DNA of 15,843 nt from JANYIP01 sp031394045 (GTDB taxonomy: Bacteria > Actinomycetota > Actinomycetes > Prado026), in NCBI GenBank assembly GCA_031394045.1, contig JANMWN010000191.1, positions 1 to 15,843 on the forward strand. The letters run 5' to 3'. A model generated the notes under the pieces. That model was not told the DNA's origin and searched no databases. It worked only from the letters and a program-made list of their open reading frames with translations. Below, in pieces: positions 6,985 through 14,110 of the stretch (the first letter of the stretch is position 1; every line of letters begins with the position of its first letter). A program made the translations under genes and the position numbers.

Positions 6985-8217
6985 TTAGCACGCTCGGTCG
7001 GGGTGACCGGTGTCGTGGCTGGCGGACTGTTCGATATGTGATGCGAAGTCGTCGCGGAAGTGTTTCAGCGCCGAGACAACCGGCGGGGTAGGCATCGAGA
7101 TGAGGGCGCAGCGTCGTGGTAGGTCGGCGACGAAGTCGTCCACAGTTGCGAATTGATCAACTACCGACCAAGTGCCGTGCCCATCGCGCACTTGCTGTAC
7201 CAACTTGGCGTAGGTCTGCGTCTTCATGCGGCAACCTGGACACTGACCACACTGCTCTTTGGCGAAGAAGGCCGTAACCTCAGCCAGTTCCTCCACGAGG
7301 CAGCGCTCGGTTGAGAGAATCCGGACGGCTAGGCAACCCGGCTGCGACCCAGCGGCCCGGATCGCGTCATCGGAGAGAAACACGTCTGCCGCCGTCGCGG
7401 GTAGGTAGGCGCTTGATGGGCCGCCGGGTTGGATCGCCTTCAGCTTCAATGACGGACCGCTTAGACCGCCGGCGAGGTTGATCAGGTCGCCAAAGGTCGT
7501 CCTCTCTGGGTCGATCTCGTAGACACCGGGCCGCAGTACATCGCCGGTGACAGTCGCCAACCGGGAAAGGACAGGCAAATCTGTCGTATACCGGTAGGCC
7601 AGGATTCGCGGAAGGTTGGCCAAGGTCTCGCAATTCGACACCAGCGTCGGCATGCCACCGACCCCGCGCTCAGCCGGGAATGGTGGCTGGAGCTGAGGTT
7701 TGGCTGGTCGGCCTTCGATCACCTCGATGGCTGCGGTCGCCTCACCAGCCACATATGCCGTGGGTGCCATCACGAGTCGAAACTCAACACCTCCCTGGAC
7801 GCCTTCGGGAAGCTCGCTCACCGCGCGTCTTAACGATGCTATGGCTGGCTGAGAGGTCTCGCTGACGTACAAGTAGACAATCGATGCGTCGAGCGCCGCG
7901 GCCGCGATGAGGGCGCCCTCGATGACCAGGTGAGGGTTTCGCTCGAGGAGAGCCCGGTCCTTCAGGCTCCCTGGCTCATCCTCTGCCGCATTGCAGACCA
8001 CAGCTCGAGGGCCGGGTGAGTCCAGCGTGAGTAGGAGCTTCTTAGCAAACGGGAAGTGGGCACCACCTAAGCCCGTCAGGGACGTACCAGCCAGTACGTT
8101 CCGCGCTTCCGCGACATCGGCCCGCGACAGAGCCAGTGCCGTATAGCCGCCACGCGCCTGGAAGCCCGCGAGCGAGCCCGCCCCGGCGGGCAGCAACGAG
8201 CTTGACGCGGCTGGCAT
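6985..8217 (-). CDS. NuoF-like flavoprotein / 4Fe-4S electron-transfer subunit
   Basis: This 410-aa protein is related to the FMN-, NAD(H)- and 4Fe-4S-binding subunit of complex I (NuoF) and to the beta subunits of NAD-linked formate dehydrogenases and hydrogenases. Regions in order: a glycine-rich loop GLGGAHFPFAKK (49-60), NAAEDEPGSLKDR (76-88), YVAGEATAAIEVIEGRP (155-171), an SLBB-like domain (about 222-275), and a [4Fe-4S] site C323-x2-C326-x2-C329 with C370. Two acidic positions of the usual nucleotide site are changed: the usual NADE-x-EPG is NAAE-D-EPG, and the usual GEE is GEA. Donor choice may therefore differ from NADH. It starts four bases after the ferredoxin gene. No FNR-type reductase is in the operon, so this is probably the reductase for the monooxygenase. 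Confidence 0.87.
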   Translation of the reverse strand: MPAASSSLLPAGAGSLAGFQARGGYTALALSRADVAEARNVLAGTSLTGLGGAHFPFAKKLLLTLDSPGPRAVVCNAAEDEPGSLKDRALLERNPHLVIEGALIAAAALDASIVYLYVSETSQPAIASLRRAVSELPEGVQGGVEFRLVMAPTAYVAGEATAAIEVIEGRPAKPQLQPPFPAERGVGGMPTLVSNCETLANLPRILAYRYTTDLPVLSRLATVTGDVLRPGVYEIDPERTTFGDLINLAGGLSGPSLKLKAIQPGGPSSAYLPATAADVFLSDDAIRAAGSQPGCLAVRILSTERCLVEELAEVTAFFAKEQCGQCPGCRMKTQTYAKLVQQVRDGHGTWSVVDQFATVDDFVADLPRRCALISMPTPPVVSALKHFRDDFASHIEQSASHDTGHPDRAC

Positions 8218-8220
8218 CGG

Positions 8221-8586
8221 TCAGTCCGCCAGGCTCAGATCGCCCGGCTTGAAGCCGGCGTCGAGCATGTTGAAGATCTTCCTAGCGATGAAGGAGGTGC
8301 TGCGGTCGATCGAAGCGACGGGAGGACCGTCCAGGGCGTGTTCGAGAATTGCCTCGGCGTCGCCAGGAGAGACCTCGCTGTAGAAAGCCCGCTTGTGTTC
8401 GATGAGCAAGTTTGGCCCCTGCTCGCAAGCTGCGAAACAGACGTACCCATTGATGTCGACATCGGCGTTGCGCTCGTCGACTAGTACCTGCAGTCGATCA
8501 CGGACCGCCTCGGATCCACGCAGTGCGCAGTCGATGTTCACACAGACGTGAATGATGCGCTCGTCGCATCCCAAACCCTCATACAC
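8221..8586 (-). CDS. Thioredoxin-fold [2Fe-2S] ferredoxin (NuoE C-domain-like)
   Basis: A small protein with the cysteine pattern of NuoE and Shethna-type ferredoxins: C-x4-C (HVCVNIDCALRG) and C-x3-C (GYVCFAACEQGPN), followed by a short C-terminal extension. The helical N-terminal domain of true NuoE is absent. The preferred start is the GTG at 8586 (121 aa), because AGGGAG lies eight bases upstream and it overlaps the stop of the coupling-protein gene. An ATG at 8613 would add nine residues (130 aa) but has only a weak Shine-Dalgarno and a long overlap. It sits between the coupling protein and the NuoF-like gene. The expected role is passing electrons from the flavoprotein to the diiron hydroxylase, replacing the Rieske ferredoxin of toluene monooxygenases. 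That role is inferred from context. Confidence 0.87.
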   Translation of the reverse strand: MYEGLGCDERIIHVCVNIDCALRGSEAVRDRLQVLVDERNADVDINGYVCFAACEQGPNLLIEHKRAFYSEVSPGDAEAILEHALDGPPVASIDRSTSFIARKIFNMLDAGFKPGDLSLAD

Positions 8587-8896
8587 GAGGTTCGTCTCCC
8601 TGATCCTCGACATCCCAACTGAGCACGACCTGGTCTTGATCCCAGCGTGTAAAGTAGCCGCGGTAGGCAGAAACGACCTGGTTCAAGTCCCGGGAGTCCC
8701 AGTCGCGGCCGAGGTAGGACTCCACCGCGATTGAATGGATCACGAGTCTATCTGGGACGTCGAGTTGCACCATGCCGGGAACTTGAACCACAGAAGCGTT
8801 GGGGACGTCGTCAAGGACGGCCGCGACGATCGCGTCACATTCCTCGCCGGCCATCATCTCGATCCCGACGACGGAACGTTCGACCTTTGCCCTCAC
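8579..8896 (-). CDS. MmoB/DmpM/TmoD-type monooxygenase coupling (effector) protein
   Basis: A cofactor-free 105-aa protein of the size and layout of the regulatory subunit of bacterial multicomponent monooxygenases. It begins VGIEMMAGEECDAIVAAVL and later shows VVQVPGMVQLDVPDRLVIH and an aromatic C-terminal stretch (SAYRGYFTRWDQDQVVLSW). There are no cysteines suited to a cofactor. In this family the protein docks on the alpha subunit and controls substrate and oxygen access at the diiron centre. Its ATG overlaps the stop of the beta-fusion gene in an ATGA arrangement, so the two are translationally coupled. The gene end overlaps the ferredoxin start. Confidence 0.85.
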   Translation of the reverse strand: MRAKVERSVVGIEMMAGEECDAIVAAVLDDVPNASVVQVPGMVQLDVPDRLVIHSIAVESYLGRDWDSRDLNQVVSAYRGYFTRWDQDQVVLSWDVEDQGDEPRV

Positions 8897-10158
8897 CGTG
8901 GGCTCGCCCCCAGTTCAGTCTGGGAGATGCTCTCGGCGTTGATCCCGGCCGCTTCCAGGATCTCGGCGGATGCAGCCATCGCATCTCCCAATGCCCTTTC
9001 TGCGGCTTCATTCCTATTGGAGAGCGCACGAGCTGCGTCGATCGCGCGCGGGCCCCAGTCGGCGACCCAGCCGGCGATGTGTCCGCGGTTCGCATCGGCG
9101 AAGGACGGGTCGTCCGAAACCATCTTCAGGAACTCCGTGGCGCTATGCCGGTGCCGCGCCTTGTCCTCGGCGATCGATTGGCACACAAACTGCGTCAGCG
9201 GGTCTCCTGCCGTGACGCTGCCAGCCATGAGCAGTGATTGTGCAGTCGAGGTGATGGCTGGTTCCACCAGTAAGCTAGCCACAATCGTGGCCTGGCCCCA
9301 GTCCAGAACCGCGAGCAGTTCCTCGGTTAGTCGCCGCGTGGGTTGGAATCGAGCAGCGTCCATCCAGGTGGGCCGTGGGTCGTCGAATCCGTCGTGATGG
9401 GCCGAGTAGGCCAGGGCAAGCCGTCCGTACAACTGGGCATGGCGCAACTCATCGAACATCATGAACGAAGCGGCCCCGGCGATCCAGGACGACATAGCGA
9501 AGCGTGTCACGTTCTGGTGGACGACACACAGACCCCAGTCCGGATACTGAAGTGGGCCGACCAATTGACGCATTTGGTCGACGCGAGCCGGGTCGACCTC
9601 GGATAACTGACCGGCCTCCTCTGCGAAGCGGAAGGCGGTTGACACCGCCCGCTCGGCCCGTGCCTGCTGTGCGGTGTAGGTTCGGTAGTACAGCTTGTCT
9701 GGCGAGCGGTAAGTATCCCAGTTCCGACTGCGAAGCACCGAGTTCTCGTCGCTCCAGATCTTCTGGGACGGACGTCCACCATCGATGTGGAACGGTGCAT
9801 GCCACTGAGTGAGCTGGGTCACCTCTTCGTACTCGGAGAGTCGGCGTGCACCAGCCTGCGGCGTGACCGCGATCGCCTCGAAGTCAACAATCTGCGAAGC
9901 CTCGGCGACGGCTGCGGAGTGTGATGCGGGACCGGGTTGACCACTTGCCCTGATGTTGACGAGGTCGAAGTCATGGACACCTAGGTCTGCGAGCCTACGT
10001 CCCGGTTCGGCTCCATCGATCATCAACTCAAGCGACCGTCCGCTTCCGGCTCGCGCGGCACGCACTTGGTCGAGCAACTGACCAACGGTGGCGTCCGAAG
10101 CTGACAGGTTGAACGCTCCCGGTGAAGTCTCGCCGAGGATCCTTGCGTAGATCAACAC
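8893..10158 (-). CDS. Monooxygenase hydroxylase beta subunit fused to an N-terminal ubiquitin-like (gamma/TmoB-like) domain
   Basis: With the GTG start at 10158 (GAGGGA just upstream) the protein has 421 residues. Residues 1-71 form a small beta-grasp-like domain (ARILGETSPGAFNLSA ... RLADLGVHDFDLVNI), resembling the separate gamma subunit TmoB. A Pro/Ala/Ser linker follows. From about residue 90 it matches the TmoE-type beta subunit: RRLSEYEEVT, WDTYRSPDKLYYRTYTAQQ, PDWGLCVVHQNVTRF, MFDELRHAQLYGR, LDWGQA, and EDKARHRHSATEFLKM. Beta subunits carry no metal but complete the alpha/beta/gamma hydroxylase. In toluene-type operons gamma and beta are separate genes, so the fusion is unusual. An upstream in-frame start at 10236 would overlap the alpha gene and lacks a Shine-Dalgarno. 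Confidence 0.88.
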   Translation of the reverse strand: MLIYARILGETSPGAFNLSASDATVGQLLDQVRAARAGSGRSLELMIDGAEPGRRLADLGVHDFDLVNIRASGQPGPASHSAAVAEASQIVDFEAIAVTPQAGARRLSEYEEVTQLTQWHAPFHIDGGRPSQKIWSDENSVLRSRNWDTYRSPDKLYYRTYTAQQARAERAVSTAFRFAEEAGQLSEVDPARVDQMRQLVGPLQYPDWGLCVVHQNVTRFAMSSWIAGAASFMMFDELRHAQLYGRLALAYSAHHDGFDDPRPTWMDAARFQPTRRLTEELLAVLDWGQATIVASLLVEPAITSTAQSLLMAGSVTAGDPLTQFVCQSIAEDKARHRHSATEFLKMVSDDPSFADANRGHIAGWVADWGPRAIDAARALSNRNEAAERALGDAMAASAEILEAAGINAESISQTELGASPR

Positions 10159-10186
10159 GCTATCTCCCTCGGAGGTGAGTTCGGCT

Positions 10187-11650
10187 TCAGAACGTGACGG
10201 GTACGGGCATGGCGGGGAAGTACCCTTCCGGCGCATGAGTCCCGCCGAGCGGCCTCCCGTCAGGAGTGATGTTCAAGAATTGGGCAACCCAGGCCGCGTC
10301 CTTGTCCGCAAGGAGAAGGGCTGACGGCGCGATCTGCCGGCGGTACTTGTTGGGCTCGCGTTCGAAGATCCACTTGCAGCCCTCCGAGCAGAACCAGTAG
10401 CGCGTGCCGTCGAAGTCGACCGGAAGAGCGACCGCTGTCTTCGGTTCTGGGAACGTGCACGGGAAGTGGCAGATGTCGCACACCATGGGCAGGGTGTCCG
10501 CCTGGACGTCCGCTCCGGCCGCAACGTCGCGCCAGAAGTCGCCGTGGGTAGCGTCGAACGACGGGTACTTCTCGTTCAACCATTCGATGTCCTCGACGGT
10601 CGGCTGATGAACGTCGAACCAAAGGGAGCCTCGGGTCGCGTAGAGGTCTCGCCAGATTGTGTGTGACCCATGTTCGAGCTCTACCAGGGCTTGATCGAGG
10701 TGGCGAGGTGGCTTCAAACCGAACTGGGAAAGCTCCGAGACGTACCCCTGGATGAAGTCCTCGACCACGTACCGCCGGAAGGCTTCCTTGTAGGACGTCG
10801 GCTTGACCTTGGGGAAGTAGTCCAGGACCGGACCCACCACAGCGAGCAGAAGTCGATGGCAACGCCAGAACCATTTGTCCACCCAGTCTTGGATCAGCTC
10901 TAGGTTTGCGCTGTTCTGCAGCATCGCCCGTGCAACTGCCTGCCCCAACGCCATGTGACGGGTCTCGTCGCTTTGGATCGTCATGTGGGCTTGACCGAAA
11001 CCGAAGTCACCATTCGCCACGCCGGCCGCCGGGGCAGCGATGAACAGCAGGTTGGTGAACGCCGTCTCGAAGACGAGGTTGGTCCCGATGATCGCCTCGA
11101 TCGGGTCCGTGGTGATCAGGTCCTCGAAGAATGACCGGTCTCCCTGGAAGTACCAGTGCCGCTCGAAAAAGGCGATCCGATCCTGCGGCAGAATGAAGCC
11201 GCTCTTGTGGTGCTTCGCATAGTCGCGGGCCTGGAACACCGCGGCTTCGGTGTGGCGACGTTCGTCCATGGCCTGAACCATCGAAGCAATCCGAATCGAG
11301 GGTGCGGGCGCGAACCGCGCAACCCGTGCGTGTCCTCGGTAGTTGTAGTACTCGCTGTAGGTGAGTGCCGTGTTGAACGACTTCATTGCCTCGACCCAGC
11401 GCGGATCTACCCGGCCGATGTGACCAAAGCGGGCTCCCGCGTCACGGACGGCGTGGAACTTGTCCTCCTTCTCCGCCTGGATCCGGACGTAGTCCTCAAA
11501 CAGGATCTGGAACGGGTCGTTGAACGCCTTCCAGTCGGGCATCGTGCACGCCGTGCGCCACTCCTCGGGAATGTAGGCGCTCTCAGGAACGTACGTCGGG
11601 TCCCAGTGCAGGGAATGGGTGAGTCGTTGATACTGCTCGACCGGCTTCAC
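10187..11650 (-). CDS. Diiron multicomponent monooxygenase hydroxylase alpha subunit (TmoA-like)
   Basis: This 487-aa protein is the catalytic subunit of a soluble diiron monooxygenase and inserts one oxygen atom of O2 into an organic substrate. The carboxylate-bridged diiron ligands are all there with TmoA-like spacing: E100, E130 with H133 (DERRH), E195 (FETAFTN), and E229 with H232 (DETRH). The C-terminal third carries a YHS-like metal-binding module with C391-x2-C394 and C421-x3-C425 (FCSEGC). The GTG start at 11650 follows GGAG five bases upstream. As the first gene of the operon it is followed, 28 bases after its stop, by the gamma-beta fusion, then the coupling protein and the NuoE/NuoF-like chain. 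The nearest described groups are toluene/phenol-type enzymes. The rest of the operon suggests a nitrogen-containing ring as substrate, which is inference. Confidence 0.93.
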   Translation of the reverse strand: MKPVEQYQRLTHSLHWDPTYVPESAYIPEEWRTACTMPDWKAFNDPFQILFEDYVRIQAEKEDKFHAVRDAGARFGHIGRVDPRWVEAMKSFNTALTYSEYYNYRGHARVARFAPAPSIRIASMVQAMDERRHTEAAVFQARDYAKHHKSGFILPQDRIAFFERHWYFQGDRSFFEDLITTDPIEAIIGTNLVFETAFTNLLFIAAPAAGVANGDFGFGQAHMTIQSDETRHMALGQAVARAMLQNSANLELIQDWVDKWFWRCHRLLLAVVGPVLDYFPKVKPTSYKEAFRRYVVEDFIQGYVSELSQFGLKPPRHLDQALVELEHGSHTIWRDLYATRGSLWFDVHQPTVEDIEWLNEKYPSFDATHGDFWRDVAAGADVQADTLPMVCDICHFPCTFPEPKTAVALPVDFDGTRYWFCSEGCKWIFEREPNKYRRQIAPSALLLADKDAAWVAQFLNITPDGRPLGGTHAPEGYFPAMPVPVTF

Positions 11651-11757
11651 TGGAGCTCCGCTCTATCGCGTCGGGTCGGGGCGCTGGCTGGGCGGCCGCG
11701 TCATCGGGTTCGAGCCGCTCGATTGCTCTAACCTTCATCGTGTTCACCGAGGTTTGT

Positions 11758-11806
11758 CCTCTAAGGCTGTGAGCGTGCACTAAGGTGCGGCCGGCGTCAA
11801 GTACCC
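11758..11806 (-). promoter_or_regulatory. Candidate control region of the monooxygenase operon
   Basis: About 110-155 bases before the alpha start there is a dyad GCAC-TAAG-GTGC (11777-11788) containing TGCACTAAG (11776-11784). CTAAGG is repeated at 11761-11766 and 11780-11785, about two helical turns apart. TCAAGTACCC lies at 11797-11806 and reads as GGGTACTTGA on the gene strand. TGCACTAAG and TCAAGTACCC both recur upstream of the regulator gene. No convincing -35/-10 pair can be named. Shared 9-10-mers between two short regions could be chance. Confidence 0.3.
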
Positions 11807-11859
11807 CGGGCGAAGTCTTTGGGAGAAGGTTCAGCCGGTGCCGTCAGCGGCCCCGCGGG

Positions 11860-12177
11860 TCAAGTCCTGAGGTTGGTTGGGTCGGGGACTGGCGCGGTGA
11901 CGCTGTCGCGCTCCGTTTCCAGCCCCCGCCCGTCGAACCGCCGGTCGGGCCGGTCGACCTCGACCGCGGTCACCACCTGGTCGGTTAACAGGCGGGCCAG
12001 ACCGGCCCGGTAGGAGCCGGTGCCCTCGACACCCACCTTGACGATCTCGCCGAAATCAGCGAGCCATCGCACCAACTCCAGGTAGCCGGCGCCGGTCGCC
12101 AGAAACTCCCGATCGCCGAGGATCCGGCCGGTGCCGTCGAGGGCTGCCGCGTGGTGAGTCCTGCCGTGAGTGTCCAC
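11860..12177 (-). pseudogene. IS110-family transposase N-terminal remnant
   Basis: The minus-strand frame reads VDTHGRTHHAAALD, then GRILGDREF, and GEIVKVGVEGTGSYRAGLAR ... VEVDRPDRR. This is the N-terminal RuvC-like (DEDD) domain of IS110 transposases, with the first Asp of DTH and the Glu of VEGTGSY. Similarity extends a little upstream of the GTG at 12177 (HQVYEG). It stops after DRPDRR near 11935, and the rest of the frame is unrelated to the stop at 11860. The later DEDD residues and the C-terminal Tnp_20 domain are gone, so it is inactive. Confidence 0.8.
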
Positions 12178-12297
12178 GCCTTCGTAGACCTGATGCGCAG
12201 GCCCGCCCGGGTCCCGCTGACGGATCGGCTGAAGACACCACGGTCAGTCATAGAACGGGTCAGACGCGACCCGGTCGAACCACGCGCTCATTCTCAC

Positions 12298-12566
12298 TGT
12301 TCGGGAAGTACCAGCCCTGGCGCAGCTTGGGATCGCCACGTCCAACGTGCCGACCCGGGTGTCGGAATCCCGCTGCCAGTAGCCGTTGCGGACATTGCTG
12401 CGCTCCGAGGACGAGGTCCCGTACGGGCCCCGCACAAGGCATCAGCCTCCGGCGACATCAACGTGTTCACGAACACCGTCAACATCTAACGCCGCAGGTC
12501 CGGCGACGAGGACTCCAGCTGGTCGTGCAAGAAGCGGGCAGGGTCGATACTGCTTGGTGCGGTCAC
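12298..12566 (-). pseudogene. IS256-family (IS1081-like) transposase remnant with a stop and two frameshifts
   Basis: The GTG at 12566 opens a frame reading DPARFLHDQLESSSPDLRR, interrupted by TAG at 12488-12486. It resumes in the same frame as MLTVFVNTLMSPEADALCGA. The match then shifts frame to SERSNVRNGYWQRDSDTRVG and TLDVAIP, and shifts again to KLRQGWYFP near 12310. Together these pieces match the first ~90 residues of IS1081-like mutator transposases. The catalytic part is absent. It lies between the IS110 remnant and the regulator, so several insertions have struck the region between operon and regulator. Confidence 0.8.
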
Positions 12567-12736
12567 GGGTTCTCTATCGAGTCGACTCGGGAGGTCTCGA
12601 AGGATCAAGCGGTGACCGCCTCACACGTCTACGCCACGCCCATCATCGGGCCCGACACACGCCACCATGGTGGACGCGACTCGCCGCACGACTGCACCGG
12701 CCGGTGATCGGTCGAGTTCGTGGTCGAGAAGGTGAT

Positions 12737-13561
12737 CTAGAACGTGCGTGGAGTGTTGATCCACAGCACGGCGACCGGCTCAGTTCCATCGTTGCCGAAC
12801 TGGTGAGGCCTTGGGCTGGCGAAAGCCATCGAGTCACCTGGTGAGAGAACGAAGTCTTTGGTTCCATCGAGGCGAAGCGTCATCTCGCCAGAGAGAACGA
12901 AAAGGAACTCCTCCCCTTCGTGAGATAGCGGTCCATCGCTGCCCGCACCGGGTTGGATCGTGATCAGAAGAGGCTCGAGGTTGTTGCCCTCGGTGGACAT
13001 GTCCTCGATGGTCACACCACCTTCGCTATCGAGAATGCGACGGTCAGTTGCCCGAACCAGAGGGTCGCCCCGGGGCCGATATGCGTCGCTCATCAGAGAC
13101 AGGACGTTGGTGTCGAAGCAGGCGGCGAGCTTCGAAAGCGTGGCGATCGAGGGGTGAGCAAGGGACCGCTCAATTGAGCTGACGTATGAGGGGCTCAAGC
13201 CAGTCTGTTCGGCAACTTGACGCAGAGTCAGACCGCTACGCGCCCTCATGGTGCGCACGACGTCGCCGACACTCCGCACTCGCCGCCCCTCGTGGTTGGC
13301 TCGTCCGGAGATCTTCGATTTCGGCGTATCCCTGTCGAGGATTCTCAAGATGCCGGCTGGGTTGACGCCGTCGTTGAGGAGCCGCTGGATGACGCGCAGA
13401 CTCTCGATGTCTTGCAGCGAGTAGACGCGGTAGCCAGACTCGGTGCGAGTGGGCTCTACGAGGCCGTGCTTCTCCCAGGAGCGCAACGCCGAAGCCGTCG
13501 TTCCGACCATGGCTGCAGCTTGCTGGATGTAGACACCACGGACGCCATTGCCGGTTGTCAC
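12737..13561 (-). CDS. MerR-XRE-cupin fusion transcriptional regulator
   Basis: From the GTG at 13561 (GGGGGG shortly upstream) the protein has 274 residues in three parts. Residues 9-75 are a MerR-type winged helix (YIQQAAAMVGTTASALRSWE, GYRVYSLQDIESLRVI). Residues 98-157 are an XRE/HTH_3 domain (SGLTLRQVAEQTGLSPSYVS). Residues 195-272 are a cupin (SHEGEEFLFVLSGEM ... SPGDSMAFASPRPHQFGN). The reading frame stays open to 13828, but those 89 extra residues are Arg-rich low complexity and precede the natural MerR start, so I exclude them. XRE-cupin regulators usually sense a small ligand in the cupin. It is on the operon strand and is the only regulator in view, so control of the monooxygenase operon is likely but unproven. 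Confidence 0.85.
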   Translation of the reverse strand: MTTGNGVRGVYIQQAAAMVGTTASALRSWEKHGLVEPTRTESGYRVYSLQDIESLRVIQRLLNDGVNPAGILRILDRDTPKSKISGRANHEGRRVRSVGDVVRTMRARSGLTLRQVAEQTGLSPSYVSSIERSLAHPSIATLSKLAACFDTNVLSLMSDAYRPRGDPLVRATDRRILDSEGGVTIEDMSTEGNNLEPLLITIQPGAGSDGPLSHEGEEFLFVLSGEMTLRLDGTKDFVLSPGDSMAFASPRPHQFGNDGTEPVAVLWINTPRTF

Positions 13562-13643
13562 CTCGGACCCCCCGGGAGAGCCATCCCCATTTCGCTGGCC
13601 TCCCCGACGCGCACGCGTCTGCGGGTGCGTGACCCCCACGCTA

Positions 13644-13753
13644 CCAGTCAATGCACTAAGCACTGGCTGCTGTGACACTCTCAAGAGACACCTCCGTGTG
13701 GACGCGCGCCGCGCGAGCATACATCGGCCCCTGACGGTCACCATCAAGTACCC
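13644..13753 (-). promoter_or_regulatory. Candidate operator/promoter region of the regulator gene
   Basis: An interrupted palindrome CCAGT-13 bp-ACTGG spans 13644-13666 and contains TGCACTAAG (13652-13660). TCAAGTACCC follows at 13744-13753; on the gene strand it reads GGGTACTTGATG, resembling a -35 box, with ATGTAT about 17 bases further. Both words are also present, in the same order, upstream of the monooxygenase alpha gene. Autoregulation by the MerR-XRE-cupin protein would explain this. The whole span 13562-13929 otherwise shows no recognisable gene. Confidence 0.3.
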
Positions 13754-13929
13754 AAGGTGTCCAGCACGGCCGCGGAGAGCCCCTCTGGCCCGCATCTTCG
13801 AACCTGGCAGGTCCTCACCGACGGGCATGTAGCGGCTCGTGGACCCGGTGGCCCGGCCGCGGTGGCCGTGCTGGGCACGGGCGGCGCGATGGCGGACCTC
13901 CTGAGCATCTGGTTGGCCAACAGCTGCAA

Positions 13930-14110
13930 GTGGAAGTGGTTATCCGACGTCGGCACAATCACTTCCACGTCGTGCGCCTGGCCGGCGACGCACTGGACCG
14001 GTGTCGGCAACGAGTCGAGCAAGACCTGCACGGCTACCGCGGGCGCAAGAAGGGTCTGCTGTCGGTTCAGTTGACGGCCTGTGAGGAACGAGCGGATCGT
14101 GGAGGCGCTT
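13930..14110 (+). pseudogene. ISL3-family transposase remnant
   Basis: The plus-strand frame reads HNHFHVVRLAGDALDRCRQR, then VEQDLHGYRGRKKGLL and LTACEERADR. This matches the segment of ISL3/IS204-type transposases in which a D-x-FHVV-[KR]-LA motif is followed by a basic helix and HRGRK. The aspartate usually found shortly before FHVV is replaced by Asn (HNHFHVV). Similarity is lost upstream of about 13940 and downstream of about 14110. It is a dead fragment. Confidence 0.6.

Noticed and set aside
10159..10236. Longer start (10236) for the beta-fusion gene
   Set aside because: It would overlap the alpha gene by about 50 bases, has no Shine-Dalgarno, and adds a proline/serine-rich tail before the domain. 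The GTG at 10158 has GAGGGA.
11583..11738. 51-residue minus-strand frame starting MKVRAIERLEPDD just before the alpha gene
   Set aside because: It overlaps the alpha start by 68 bases, lacks a convincing Shine-Dalgarno and matches no family. A leader peptide cannot be excluded but is not supported.
12662..12673. 12-bp palindrome CCACCATGGTGG
   Set aside because: It lies downstream of the regulator gene among transposon debris, with no T-run or second copy. It is too short to mean much alone.
13562..13828. 89-residue N-terminal extension of the regulator
   Set aside because: It is Arg-rich low complexity, has no similarity before the MerR domain, and would cover the likely control region.
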